From Planctomycetota bacterium (GTDB lineage: Bacteria; Planctomycetota; UBA8742; UBA2392), in assembly GCA_027493625.1 (NCBI GenBank), contig JAOSKM010000002.1, positions 372,001 to 436,000 of the forward strand: a stretch of DNA of 64,000 nucleotides, given 5' to 3'. This document shows positions 26,606 through 35,720 of the stretch, piece by piece. The translations under genes and the position numbers were made by a program. The first letter of the stretch is position 1. Each line of letters opens with the position of its first letter. The notes beneath the pieces were generated by a model. That model did no database searches. It was not told the DNA's origin and worked only from the letters and a program-made list of their open reading frames with translations.

Positions 26606-29155
26606 ATGCAGCTACGCATTGTGCGTGGAATTGTTGCCGTCGCCCTTGTGTTCGGCGCGGTGCTCGCGGGCTCGGTCATCACACCGGACGCCCCGGTGGT
26701 GCAGGCCCAGGATGCGCTTGGCAACGTCAAGGAAGGCCTGCGCGAGTACAAGAAGGGCAACTACGAAGAGGCGATCAAGAAATTTGATTCCGCCCTCGCC
26801 GGCGATCCCGCCGACGAAGATGCCCGCAGGATCCGCGACGAAATCGGCGCGGCCCTTGCCCGCGACATGATCAACAACAACTTCCGCGATCCCGGCCTCA
26901 AGGGCCGCTTCGCGCGCTTCGGCAAATGGGTGATGACCGGGCTTGAGAAGAACCCGTACATCGGCCGCAACAACGACCCTGAGCAGATCGCCCAGTTCGT
27001 TGACGCCTACATGGGCGACGCCGATATCGCGCGCAACGAGCTGCGGGCGGCCAGCATCCGCGACAGCTTCGGCGATTTCGTTGTGCCGTACCTGCAGGCC
27101 AACTACATGCACAGCGATAACGCGGACTACCGCTACCGCGCGCGCCTGCTGCTGCACCGCCTGGGCGCCCAGGCCGTCACCGCGATCATCCAGTGCTTCT
27201 ACAGCTCCGAGATGTACGACCGCCAGACGGCCGCGCTGGCACTGGCCGACATCGGCGACGCGCGCGCGCTGCCGATCCTGGCCAAGCACTTCCAGGACAC
27301 CAAGGAAGAGGCCCAGGTTCGCGAAGCCTGCCGCATGGGCATCGAGATCATTCGCCGCAATCATCCTGAGCAGGACAAGAAGGTCAACAACGCCAAGGAC
27401 CTGTTCTTCCTGCAGGCGGAAGGCATCTATCGCAACAACGCCGCCGGGCGCTACTACCGCAACCGCCTGGTGGGCGGCAGCTACCAGGGCAACCTGCCGG
27501 TGGTGATGTACGGCTACGACCGCAGCTACACCGTATGGAAGTGGATCCCCAGCGACTCCGGCGAGCAGCAGGTGGTGCCGCAGGAAGTTCCGCTTTGGGC
27601 CTACGCCGACATCCTGGCCGAAGAATCCTGCCTGCAGGCCTTTGAGCTGGGCATCGCCCAGGCGGGCGGCAACGCGAACACCGATGCCTTCGTGCGCGAC
27701 GCCGAGGCATTGCTGGCCTGCATCCACATGCACATGTACACCGAGGGTCGCGGCCGTTACTACAACGGCAGCAGCGAAGAGCGCCAGTTCATCGTGCAGC
27801 TGCTGGGCGAGCGCGGCTTCGTGCCGCACCAGCAGGGCTTCGGCATGGCGGCCAGCGCGGGCAGCCCGGTGCTGTACGCGGCGCTTGAGCGTTCGCTGGC
27901 CGACGGCTACCCGGCTGTCAGCGTGGCGCTGTGCGACGCGATTGCAGAACTGGGCGACACGGCGGTGATCGGCAAGCCGGCCGGCGCGGCCATGATCCGC
28001 GCGCTGACCGATCCCGACCGCACGGTGCGCTACGCGGCGGCCCGCGCTTTGATCGAGCTGGGGGCGACCACCAGCTTCGGCAACAACGCGCTGGTTGAGC
28101 AGGTGGCTGTGCGCAACCTGCAGGAAACCCAGGCCCGCGCGGTGCTGGTGATCATGGAAGATGAGGCCCTGCGTAACCGCTACCTGAGCGACCTGGAGAG
28201 CCTGGGCCACAGCGCCACCGGCGCTCGAAACCTCGAGGAAGGCGCGGACCTTGCGATGCAGGGGCCGCCCTGGGACGCGATCATCATCGAGGGCAACCTG
28301 GCGGTGGCGCCGGTGTTCGTGTTCAACCCGAATCTCCCGGGCGGCAGTGATCGCTCCGAGCGCTCGGAGCCGATCTTCCACCTGCTCAGCAAGGACGTGC
28401 GCACCGCGGAAATTCCGGTGCTGATTGCTGCGCAGGAGAGCGAAGTGGACTCGCGCAAGTCCGACCTGTCGTCGCTGGGCGTGGACGATTCCCGCTACAT
28501 CTCCTACAGCGCCGAGTTCCAGGTCGATACCGAGGCACTGCAGGCAACGCTCGAGGACGTCTGGAGCGGCAACATCGAGGATTCCAAGTTCAAGACCAAC
28601 GGCATGGTCGTCGCGATGGCCGACGCTATCCGCAAGCTTGACCCGGCCACCACCAAGTACGGCGTCGACAAGCTGCTGGTCGCGCTGGCTGGCGGCCTGC
28701 GGCTGAACGGACGCTCCTCGGCCGCCCGCGAGGCGATCTGCCGGGCGATTGAGCGCCTGGTGGCCAACAGCAGCAAGGTGGGCGCCGCCTGGGTGCGCGC
28801 CAACCTGATCCCCAACCTGCTGGACACCGTGAACAGCGACGAGGTTGTGGACCGCCCCTCGGTGAAGGCCGCCGCGGCCCGCGCCCTGGGCGCCTGCTAC
28901 CAGTATCACAAGGGCGCCTGGGACGAGGACGGCTTCAACGCGCTGCTTGGACAGCTGCGCCTCGAGTACAACCTCAGTGAGATCGCCGACGAGGAGATGC
29001 GCGAGCAGATGGTGATCGAGGTTGCCGACGCCCGCAACGCCGCTGGTAAAGCACTGGGTGACGCGCCGACCACGGCCGCCCAGCGCCTTGCCATCAAGCG
29101 TGCGCAGGCCATCAACCCGCACAACCCGCACCCGGAAACCCGCACCGCGGAGTAA
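26606..29155 (+). CDS. Secreted TPR/HEAT-repeat protein with an embedded receiver-like domain
   Basis: An 849-residue protein with signal peptide (about 1-35), a TPR-like pair (LREYKKGNYEEAIKKFDSALAGDP, about 45-70, quoted in parts), then HEAT-like repeats (about 140-245 and 440-520). At about 510-655 there is an alpha/beta segment resembling a receiver fold (VLVIMEDEALRNRYLSDLES, then DAIIIEGNL and IPVLIAAQES). More HEAT-like helices run to the C-terminus. The receiver-like part is on the exported side if the signal peptide is real, so it cannot be a normal phospho-relay domain. It may be a scaffold. A terminator-like hairpin follows the stop. Confidence 0.82.
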   Translation: MQLRIVRGIVAVALVFGAVLAGSVITPDAPVVQAQDALGNVKEGLREYKKGNYEEAIKKFDSALAGDPADEDARRIRDEIGAALARDMINNNFRDPGLKGRFARFGKWVMTGLEKNPYIGRNNDPEQIAQFVDAYMGDADIARNELRAASIRDSFGDFVVPYLQANYMHSDNADYRYRARLLLHRLGAQAVTAIIQCFYSSEMYDRQTAALALADIGDARALPILAKHFQDTKEEAQVREACRMGIEIIRRNHPEQDKKVNNAKDLFFLQAEGIYRNNAAGRYYRNRLVGGSYQGNLPVVMYGYDRSYTVWKWIPSDSGEQQVVPQEVPLWAYADILAEESCLQAFELGIAQAGGNANTDAFVRDAEALLACIHMHMYTEGRGRYYNGSSEERQFIVQLLGERGFVPHQQGFGMAASAGSPVLYAALERSLADGYPAVSVALCDAIAELGDTAVIGKPAGAAMIRALTDPDRTVRYAAARALIELGATTSFGNNALVEQVAVRNLQETQARAVLVIMEDEALRNRYLSDLESLGHSATGARNLEEGADLAMQGPPWDAIIIEGNLAVAPVFVFNPNLPGGSDRSERSEPIFHLLSKDVRTAEIPVLIAAQESEVDSRKSDLSSLGVDDSRYISYSAEFQVDTEALQATLEDVWSGNIEDSKFKTNGMVVAMADAIRKLDPATTKYGVDKLLVALAGGLRLNGRSSAAREAICRAIERLVANSSKVGAAWVRANLIPNLLDTVNSDEVVDRPSVKAAAARALGACYQYHKGAWDEDGFNALLGQLRLEYNLSEIADEEMREQMVIEVADARNAAGKALGDAPTTAAQRLAIKRAQAINPHNPHPETRTAE

Positions 29156-29189
29156 GGGTGACAGACAGTTTGCCTTGCCAGACCAGATG

Positions 29190-29219
29190 GAACGGGCGCC
29201 CCACAAGGGCGCCCGGTTC
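29190..29219 (+). terminator. Terminator-like hairpin after the HEAT-repeat gene
   Basis: GAACGGGCGCC (29190-29200) pairs with GGGCGCCCGGTTC (29207-29219), with loop CCACAA. There is no U tract, so termination strength is uncertain. Confidence 0.55.
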
Positions 29220-29236
29220 ATTGGCGCGCAAGCGCG

Positions 29237-29379
29237 CAGGTTTCAGGTTGCAGGTTACAGGTTTCAGGGCAGTTGTTTCGAGCGGGACTGCAGCGTCGAA
29301 ACTTCAGGGTCGTTCGAAGTGCCACAAGGTTGAGAGTAACCGGAACCCTGTAACCTGAAACCTGACCCCTGGAACCTGG
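29237..29379. repeat. Long inverted repeat, CAGGTTACAGGTTTCAGG word family (copy 2)
   Basis: The left arm 29237-29269 (caggtttcaggttgcagg, ttacaggtttcaggg) and right arm 29346-29379 (ccctgtaacctgaaacctg, acccctggaacctgg) are approximate reverse complements. The right arm abuts the stop codon of the histidine kinase gene. The 76-base spacer is unrelated to that of copy 1. Confidence 0.85.
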
Positions 29380-31014
29380 TCATCCTGCTTCTTTCAGCCG
29401 CCGGCTCTCGTGCAGCTCGGCCCTGGGCAGCTCGATCACGAAGCGCGCCCCGTGCAGCGTGGTTCCCTGCTCCACGCGCAAGCTGCCGCCGTGGTTGTCC
29501 ACGATGGTGTGCGCGATTGCCAGCCCCAACCCCGTGCCCTTGCCCGGCTCCTTGGTGGTGAAGAACGGGTCGAAGATGCGCTCGCGGATATCCTCGGGCA
29601 CGCCGTCGCCGCTGTCCTCAACCGCGTAGCTGACGCCGCCGGCCGCCGTGGGCGAGATGGTCACGCGCACCGCCCCTTCCTCGGGGCTGGCGTCGGCCGC
29701 GTTGATCAGCAGGTTCATCAGCACCTGGCCGATCTCTTCGGCGTTGCCGTAGATTTCGGGCAGGTCTTTGCGGATGTCTTCCTCGAGGCGCAGGTTTTTC
29801 TTCTCGAGGCGGTGGCGCACCAGCGGCAGCGCGCGGCGGAAGGCGTCCTCGGCCGAGAAGCGCTCGGGCTTCATGTCGCGGCGCCGCGAGAAATCGAGGA
29901 TCTGCTTCATCAGGTTCTCGATGCGCGTGAGCCCTTCCTCGATCAGTTCGATGTAGTCGCGGGCGCGCTCATCCAGCCCTTCCTTCTTCTTCAGCCGGCG
30001 CGCGGCGTTCAGCATGCCGGATAGCGGGTTGTTCACCTCATGGGCCAGGCCTGCCGCCAAAGTGCCCGTGGCCGCGAGGCGCTGGGCGATCACCAGGCTC
30101 TGCTGCTGGGCCTTGATGGTGCGGGTGGCGTCCTTGACCTTGCCTTCCAGGTCGGATTGGTAGGCCTTGAGTTCGCTGAACATGGCGTTGAAGGCGGCCA
30201 CGAGGGTTTCAATATCTTTGCCCTTGCCGCCCTTGAAACCCTGCACGGTCAGGCCCTCGGTGCCCTTCACGATGCGCTCGGAATCTTCCAGCACGTTGCC
30301 CAGCGGCGCGAGTACGAACTTGCGCAGCGCGAACATCAGCAGCACGAACACCGCCAGCATCGCCAGCGCCAGCGTGGTGAACGCGGCCGCGATCACGCCT
30401 CCCAGGTCCGCAGCCTGCGACTCCTCCAGCGGGGGGATCTGCACGGGCTGGGGCTTGGCGACGGGCGGGATGTCGAGCTTCAGGCGCAGCAGGTATTGCA
30501 GGCGTGTGGAGGTTGGCGGCGGGTTGTACGGGTAGAACAGCACGTCGCCCAGGAACTCGTGCCGCCCGGTATCGAACACGCGGCGGGCCACCACTTCTTC
30601 CTCGGCGGTAAGGCCGGCTTTGCTGCCTTCCGGCTTTTCGGGCCGGAAGGTGAGGGCGCTGTCGGTCTGCAGCTCGACGATGCCGGCTTCGTCGATGCCG
30701 TTGAGGTCGTCGCGAAGGCGGTCGGCCACGTCCATGCGCGGCGTGGCGAGGATCGGGTCAAGCTGCGCGATCACCAGGCGCTCGATCGAGCGGATCGCCA
30801 GGCGGTGCTGCTCTTCGTTGAATCTCTCGTATTGCTGCTGGCTTTCCGCGCGCAGGGCCTCGAGCGCTGCCTGGGTGCGCTCCTTTCGGCGCGCGTCGGC
30901 CTTGTCCAGTTCGTCCTTGGCCTGCAGGCCCAGGATCGCCAGCGCCACGGCCAGGATGGCGGTGGCGGCGATCACGCCCAGCGCGATTTTGGCCTTCAGG
31001 GACATCGGCGGCAT
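29380..31014 (-). CDS. Membrane sensor histidine kinase (HAMP-HisKA-HATPase)
   Basis: A 544-residue kinase from the ATG at 31014; a longer frame to 31098 runs into repeat DNA. There are two membrane spans (about 8-28 and 208-230) flanking an extracytoplasmic sensor of about 180 residues, then HAMP (about 232-285). HisKA carries the phospho-acceptor in GLAHEVNNPLSGM. HATPase_c shows the N box (LMNLLINAADAS), G1 (DSGDGVPED), F box (FDPFFTTK) and G2 (GTGLGLAI). The class resembles NtrB/AtoS-type orphan kinases. No response regulator lies adjacent, so its partner is unknown. Confidence 0.9.
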   Translation of the reverse strand: MPPMSLKAKIALGVIAATAILAVALAILGLQAKDELDKADARRKERTQAALEALRAESQQQYERFNEEQHRLAIRSIERLVIAQLDPILATPRMDVADRLRDDLNGIDEAGIVELQTDSALTFRPEKPEGSKAGLTAEEEVVARRVFDTGRHEFLGDVLFYPYNPPPTSTRLQYLLRLKLDIPPVAKPQPVQIPPLEESQAADLGGVIAAAFTTLALAMLAVFVLLMFALRKFVLAPLGNVLEDSERIVKGTEGLTVQGFKGGKGKDIETLVAAFNAMFSELKAYQSDLEGKVKDATRTIKAQQQSLVIAQRLAATGTLAAGLAHEVNNPLSGMLNAARRLKKKEGLDERARDYIELIEEGLTRIENLMKQILDFSRRRDMKPERFSAEDAFRRALPLVRHRLEKKNLRLEEDIRKDLPEIYGNAEEIGQVLMNLLINAADASPEEGAVRVTISPTAAGGVSYAVEDSGDGVPEDIRERIFDPFFTTKEPGKGTGLGLAIAHTIVDNHGGSLRVEQGTTLHGARFVIELPRAELHESRRLKEAG

Positions 31015-31054
31015 TGTAGCGGAAGATTGCGCCGCGCGGCAGTGCGACGAGGGG

Positions 31055-31200
31055 AGGCGGCAGAAGGCTGGCGGCAGGCGGCAGGAAAAAGGCCGCAAGC
31101 GTTGGCGTCAGGTGACAGGGGTTAGGGCTGCTGGAACCTGGCTAACCCTTCGGCCTGGAACTTCCGCAACTGCCGCCTGCCGCCTGACGCCTGCCGCCTG
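31055..31200. repeat. Inverted GGCGGCAGGCGGCAGG word repeat before rsgA
   Basis: The left arm 31055-31085 (ggcggcaggcggcagg) pairs with the right arm 31170-31200 (ctgccgcctgccgcctg and further gcctgccgcctg). An inner pair GGGTTAG (31119-31125) / CTAACCC (31141-31147) sits between. The architecture matches the other word-type inverted repeats, but the word is different. Confidence 0.75.
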
Positions 31201-31213
31201 TAACGTAGCCACC

Positions 31214-32140
31214 ATGAATCAGCTCATCGGCATCGTCGTCCGCCTGCACGGCCACCACGCCTGGGTGCGCTCCGATTCCGTCGAGTACATGTGCGCCGTG
31301 CGCGGCAAGTTCAAGCAGGGCAAGCGCCGCGAGCGCAGCCCCGTGGTGGTGGGGGACCGCGTCAGCTTCACGCCGGTGCCGGAAAGCGACCAGCAGGAAG
31401 GGCTGCTGCAGGGCATCGAAGAACGCCACAGTGAGCTGTACCGCGCCCACCCGCGCTTTCCGCGCCAGCGCCAGGTGCTGGCCGCCAACATCGACCTGCT
31501 GGTGATCGTGGCAGGCGCCGACCGCCTGGCCGAGCAGCTGGAGACCGTGGACCGCCTGCTGATCAGCGCCTACAGCCAGGGGCTCACGCCGCTGCTGGTC
31601 GTCAACAAGACTGACCTGGTCCCACGGGCGCAGCTCGAGCCGCTGCTGGCCGAGTACGCGCCGGTGAGCGAGATCGAGTACGTCAGCGCCGAGCAAGGCG
31701 AACTCGGCACACTCAAGCCGCGTTTTGAAGGCAAGACCGCCGTGTTTGCCGGCCCCAGCGGCGTGGGCAAGTCCAGCATCATGAACGCGCTGGAGCCCGG
31801 CCTGGGCCTGCGCATCGGCCACGTCGACAAGGAAGGCGAAGGCCGCCACACCACCACCCACGCCAGCCTGGTGCCCATGGCGGGCGGGCTGGTGATCGAC
31901 ACGCCCGGCGTGCGCGACTTCGGCTTCTGGAACCTCGAGCTGCACGAGATCAGCCTGTACTACCCGGACTGGCAGCAGGCCCGCGAGCAGTGCCGCTTCA
32001 ACACCTGCACCCACCGCGTTGAGCCGGGCTGCGGCGTGAAGGCCGCCGTCGAGGCCGGCACCATCAGCCAGGGCCGTTACGGCCGTTATCTCACGATCCT
32101 GCGCGAGACCTGGAACGAGCAGCAGCGCATCGGTTACTGA
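31214..32140 (+). CDS. rsgA: Ribosome small-subunit-dependent GTPase A
   Basis: RsgA checks maturation of the 30S subunit and releases RbfA; an rbfA-like gene lies 1.9 kb downstream. The 308-residue protein has an N-terminal OB fold and a circularly permuted GTPase: G4 NKTDL (about 137), G1 GPSGVGKSS (about 180) and G3 DTPG (about 233). A C-terminal zinc site is formed by C-x5-C-x-H and a later Cys (QCRFNTCTHRVEPGCG). The ATG at 31214 directly follows the right arm of an inverted repeat. Confidence 0.95.
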   Translation: MNQLIGIVVRLHGHHAWVRSDSVEYMCAVRGKFKQGKRRERSPVVVGDRVSFTPVPESDQQEGLLQGIEERHSELYRAHPRFPRQRQVLAANIDLLVIVAGADRLAEQLETVDRLLISAYSQGLTPLLVVNKTDLVPRAQLEPLLAEYAPVSEIEYVSAEQGELGTLKPRFEGKTAVFAGPSGVGKSSIMNALEPGLGLRIGHVDKEGEGRHTTTHASLVPMAGGLVIDTPGVRDFGFWNLELHEISLYYPDWQQAREQCRFNTCTHRVEPGCGVKAAVEAGTISQGRYGRYLTILRETWNEQQRIGY

Positions 32141-32160
32141 ATCCGGCCGCGTCGCGCATG

Positions 32161-32394
32161 CTACTCGCGCACCTGGAATTGATGGCGGCCCAGCGCGGCG
32201 AGCTCGATTTCGAACTCCAGCAGCGCCGAGTGCAGGCTCGCGGCCAGTTTCTTCGCCGCCGGCCCGCCGGCGAACGGTGTAGCGCCCAGGATGGTGGCGC
32301 TGGCGGCGATGTCGTTCAGCATCTCCTGCATCTCGGCCGTCAGCTTGAAGGCGGCGACTGATTTGAGGGCGTTGACGGTGTCCTGGCGGCTCAT
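32161..32394 (-). CDS. Small conserved-looking cytosolic protein
   Basis: A 77-residue protein with GGAG six bases before the ATG at 32394. It is predicted helical (MSRQDTVNALKSVAAFKLTA, then a second helix near EFEIELAALG). A longer upstream frame is rejected for lack of an SD and unlikely composition. It converges with rsgA with a 20-base gap. No family was recognised. Confidence 0.6.
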   Translation of the reverse strand: MSRQDTVNALKSVAAFKLTAEMQEMLNDIAASATILGATPFAGGPAAKKLAASLHSALLEFEIELAALGRHQFQVRE

Positions 32395-32551
32395 GGGTGG
32401 CTCCTGCGGGGGCGCGGGGGAAGTCCCGCGCGACCCACCCCAAGTAAAGCGACGCATGCGACACAAAACGGCCGTTGCAGCTCTTGGCACGTCAAGACCA
32501 CGGGCTGGGAAAGCCATTCGTACAGGCCACGGCAGCCGAATAAAAATATTT

Positions 32552-33946
32552 TCAGGAATTTTCGGAAGGGCCGATCCGGCGCGTTTCAATTGCGTTCAGC
32601 AGCCTGCGCACGCGGGTGCGCGTTTGTTTGTCCGGCACGTCCTCGGCCAGCGTCTGGGCGTTTCGGGCGTACACGTCGGCATCTTCCCATTCGCCCTGCT
32701 CGGCCAGCAGGCGGGCAAGCGCCTCGAGTAACTGCACCTTCGCGTCGTCGGCCTGCGAATCTTCCACGGCCAGGAAGCCGTAGTTCCAGGTGCGCTCGGC
32801 CAGCGAGTTGCGCCCCTGCGCCTCGTACACGGCCCCCAACTCGAGGTACGCGGCGCCGGTCGCAGCCGCGTCGCCGATCTCCAGCGCCAGGCGCTGGGCC
32901 TCTGCCGCGTACTTTTCGGCTTCGCTGAGCATGCCGATCATGCGGTGCGTGGACGCGAGGCCGATCAGCGGTTCGGTTTTCTGGAACACGTAGCCCAGCT
33001 GTTCGCGGCTGGCGACAGCGGCCCGGTAGTGCTCCAGCGCCTGTGCCAGGTTGGCGCGGCGGTTGCCGTCCGGGCGGTCGCGGTACAGGCGGCCGAGTGC
33101 GCCAAGCATGGCGCCCTCGTTCAACTTGTCGCCGGCTTCGCGCAGCACGCGGATGGATTCCGCCAGGTGTCGCTCGGCCTCGCTGAAGTTGCCGCCGCGC
33201 AGGCAGGCCAGGCCGATCTGCCCCTCGGTGATGCCCACGGCGCGCTGGTTGCCGGTTTCGCGCGCCAGCCGCAGCACCGGGGCGTACAACTCACGCACGC
33301 CGGACTGGGTCATGCTCTCGTCCTGCACGGTGCAGAGGTTGCCCAGCGCGCGCAGCTGCAGGTTCTTGTCGCCCGCCTTGCGCGCGATCTCGAGGGCGCG
33401 CTGAAGGTCGCGGGTGGCGGCAGTGTCGTCGTTCACGTCGCGGTACAGGGTGCCGCGCTCGACCAGGCAATAGGCCAGCAGGCCTGCGGGCAGGCCGGGC
33501 GTGTCGATGGCGGCGCCAAGGCAGTGCAGTGCGGGCTCGCGACGGCCGAGCATCCAGTGCATGATTCCGGCTTCCGTCAGCGCCTCGGCGCGCTCGCCGG
33601 GTGTGGCGTGGCGGTGGGCGGCGAAGCGCTCCCAGAGCCGGCAGGCTGCTTCGTTCTCGAACTTGTTGGCGGCGTGCACGGCCGAGAGGCGCAGATAGCG
33701 CAGCTCGCGGTGGGCGATGTCGCTGCCGACCAGCGTGACGTTTTCCTGTGCCAGGCGGGCGTGCTCGGCGAGCTCGAACACGGCGTCCAGACCGGCGCTG
33801 AGCATCAGTTCTTCCAGGATGTCCAGCGCGATGGCGTGCAGGCGGGCACGCTGGCTGGGCGGCAGCAACTGGTAGGCCGCGTCGCGCGCCGTTGCGTGGC
33901 GGAACAGGTAGGCTTCTTCTGCGCTGGGTGCGATGCTGTCGGCCAT
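32552..33946 (-). CDS. TPR protein resembling the tail of AAA-type adenylate cyclase/kinase regulators
   Basis: The 464-residue protein begins with a segment (AYLFRHATARDAAYQLLPPS) that in large multidomain regulators marks the end of an AAA ATPase module and leads into TPRs. Here the ATPase and any cyclase or kinase domain are absent. About nine TPR-like helical pairs follow (for example GLACLRGGNFSEAERHLAES). It may be a stand-alone TPR adaptor or a remnant of a larger gene. No signal peptide was seen. Confidence 0.8.
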   Translation of the reverse strand: MADSIAPSAEEAYLFRHATARDAAYQLLPPSQRARLHAIALDILEELMLSAGLDAVFELAEHARLAQENVTLVGSDIAHRELRYLRLSAVHAANKFENEAACRLWERFAAHRHATPGERAEALTEAGIMHWMLGRREPALHCLGAAIDTPGLPAGLLAYCLVERGTLYRDVNDDTAATRDLQRALEIARKAGDKNLQLRALGNLCTVQDESMTQSGVRELYAPVLRLARETGNQRAVGITEGQIGLACLRGGNFSEAERHLAESIRVLREAGDKLNEGAMLGALGRLYRDRPDGNRRANLAQALEHYRAAVASREQLGYVFQKTEPLIGLASTHRMIGMLSEAEKYAAEAQRLALEIGDAAATGAAYLELGAVYEAQGRNSLAERTWNYGFLAVEDSQADDAKVQLLEALARLLAEQGEWEDADVYARNAQTLAEDVPDKQTRTRVRRLLNAIETRRIGPSENS

Positions 33947-34035
33947 GGCGGACGCTTATACGCGCGCGATGAAAGTTTGCCCGCGTTTTTCGCGACCGGG
34001 ACTGGCCTGCAACCGGCGGCCGTTATGATGGCGCC

Positions 34036-34347
34036 ATGCCGCAACGCGACGAACATCCGGGCGCCCGCAAGCGCCACGACCGCAAGACCCTGCAACTGTG
34101 CCGCCAGGTGCAGCGCGCGCTGTCGTTTGCCCTGAGCGAAACGGGCGACGACGAACTGCTGACTGCCTACGTCGATGACGTGCAGCCCGCGCCCGACGCC
34201 GGCCACCTGCTGGTCAGCGTCCACGGCGAAGGCGACCCGATCAAGCTGATGCAGGCCCTGTACGCCAACACCGGCCGCCTGCGCAGCGCGGTGGCCGAGG
34301 CCATCACCCGCCGCAAGGCCCCCGAGCTGGCGTGGCAGGTGGTGTGA
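34036..34347 (+). CDS. rbfA: RbfA-like ribosome-binding factor
   Basis: A 103-residue KH-type protein matching the RbfA size. It has the N-terminal helix RKTLQLCRQVQRALSFALS, the central strands VDDVQPAPDAGHLLVSVHG and the C-terminal GRLRSAVAEAITRRKAPELAW, which corresponds to the family's Arg-rich helix and P-L strand. RbfA binds 30S precursors and is released by RsgA, whose gene is upstream. Sequence identity to classical RbfA is modest by eye, so the call is probable, not certain. Confidence 0.75.
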   Translation: MPQRDEHPGARKRHDRKTLQLCRQVQRALSFALSETGDDELLTAYVDDVQPAPDAGHLLVSVHGEGDPIKLMQALYANTGRLRSAVAEAITRRKAPELAWQVV

Positions 34348-34593
34348 AGCGGTATGGCCGTCTCGGCGTCGGCTCCCTTCGAATTGCCTGCGGAGCAGGC
34401 CAACAACTGTTAGCCCCCGGCGTAAGCCGGGGGAACTTGGCATCAGCAGAAGTGAGGCGCGGAGCGCCGGCACAAATGTGCGTGGGTTTGTGTCGGCGCT
34501 CCGCGCCTCGATACTTCCTTTTGGTCTGCTCCCCGAAAACTGAGCCAGGTGTTATGAGAGTTCTGAGCGGCCGTGAGGCCGGAAAGGACTGTC

Positions 34594-34872
34594 ATGAAAC
34601 GCAAACGTCGAACGCCCGAGCAGGTCATCGCCCTGCTGCGTGACGCCGAGGCTGACCTGGCCGCGGGCCTGTCGGTCGAGCAGGTCTGCAAGAAGATCGG
34701 GGTCAGCCAGCAGACGTACTTCCGCTGGAAGAGCCAGTACGGCGGCGCCAAGGGCAACACCATGAAGCGCCTCAAACAACTGGAGGCCGAGAACAAGCAG
34801 CTCAAGAAGGCGGTGGCCGACCTGACGCTGGAAAAGCAGGCCTTGAAGGACATCGCCGAGGGACACTTCTAA
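34594..34872 (+). CDS. IS3-family transposase OrfA
   Basis: A 92-residue protein beginning MKRKRRTPEQVIALLRDA, with an N-terminal HTH (SVEQVCKKIGVSQQTYFRWK) that binds the IS ends and a C-terminal leucine-zipper-like coiled coil. GGAAAG precedes the ATG at 34594. The OrfB frame is open upstream of the OrfA stop. Slippage by -1 at GGAAAAGC (34830-34837) would yield the OrfAB fusion transposase known for this family. Confidence 0.92.
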   Translation: MKRKRRTPEQVIALLRDAEADLAAGLSVEQVCKKIGVSQQTYFRWKSQYGGAKGNTMKRLKQLEAENKQLKKAVADLTLEKQALKDIAEGHF

Positions 34873-34895
34873 CCCCTGCGCGCCGCAGACAGGCC

Positions 34896-35720
34896 GTGAA
34901 ACACCGGCAGCGCGCGCTGGGGGCATCGGCACGCAAGGCCTGCAAGACGGTCGGTCAGGCACGCAGCACGCAGCGCTACAAACCGCAAAGGCGGTCACAA
35001 GAAGAAGCGCTTGTGAAGCGGATGCTGGAGCTGGCGGGCAAGCACCCGCGCTATGGCTACCGCCGCGTCTGGAGCCTGCTGCGACGGGAGGGCTTCAGGG
35101 TGAACCGCAAGCGGGTCCACCGGCTGTGGAGAAAACACGGCCTGAAGGTGCCGCAGAGACGGCGCAAGAAGCGGGCCACCGGCCAAGGCAGCAACGGCTG
35201 CGCGGCAAGGCGTGTGGAGCACCGGAATCATGTGTGGGCGTGGGATTTCACCCATGATCGCACGACAGACGGCCGGGCCTTGAAGTGGCTGAGTGTGGTC
35301 GATGAGTGGACGCGGGAGTGTCTGGTGCTTGAGGTGGGACGCAGCTTCAAAGCCGTGGACGTGATCGAGGCGATCGCGGAGGCCATGAAGCGGCACGGAG
35401 CACCGATGCACATAAGAAGCGACAACGGCCCGGAGTTCATCGCCATAGCTTTGAAAAGCTGGCTGAAGAGGGCGAAGGTGGAGACGCTGTATGTGGAGCC
35501 TGGAAGCCCGTGGCAGAACGGCTATGCGGAGAGCTTCCACGCCCGGCTGAGCGACGAGCTGCTGGAGCAGGAGTTGTGGACAAGCGTTGAGGAAGCGAAA
35601 CTGCTGTCGAGAAGGTGGCAATGGGAGTACAACCATGAGCGGCCGCACTCATCGCTGGGGTACCGTACCCCGGCGGAGTACGCGGCCGAGCAACCGACTC
35701 TCATAACAACCGGTACATAA
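34896..35720 (+). CDS. IS3-family transposase OrfB (DDE integrase)
   Basis: The 274-residue retroviral-type integrase has an HTH_21 segment (HPRYGYRRVWSLLRREGF) and catalytic residues D in HVWAWDFTHD, D in IRSDNGPEF and E in YAESFHARL; this is the DDE triad. It starts at GTG 34896 if made alone and lies in the -1 frame relative to OrfA. Intact. Confidence 0.95.
   Translation: MKHRQRALGASARKACKTVGQARSTQRYKPQRRSQEEALVKRMLELAGKHPRYGYRRVWSLLRREGFRVNRKRVHRLWRKHGLKVPQRRRKKRATGQGSNGCAARRVEHRNHVWAWDFTHDRTTDGRALKWLSVVDEWTRECLVLEVGRSFKAVDVIEAIAEAMKRHGAPMHIRSDNGPEFIAIALKSWLKRAKVETLYVEPGSPWQNGYAESFHARLSDELLEQELWTSVEEAKLLSRRWQWEYNHERPHSSLGYRTPAEYAAEQPTLITTGT

Noticed and set aside
26612..29221. An 869-codon minus-strand frame opposite the HEAT-repeat gene
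   Set aside because: The + strand frame has a signal peptide, SD and repeat domains. The antisense translation has no recognisable motif.
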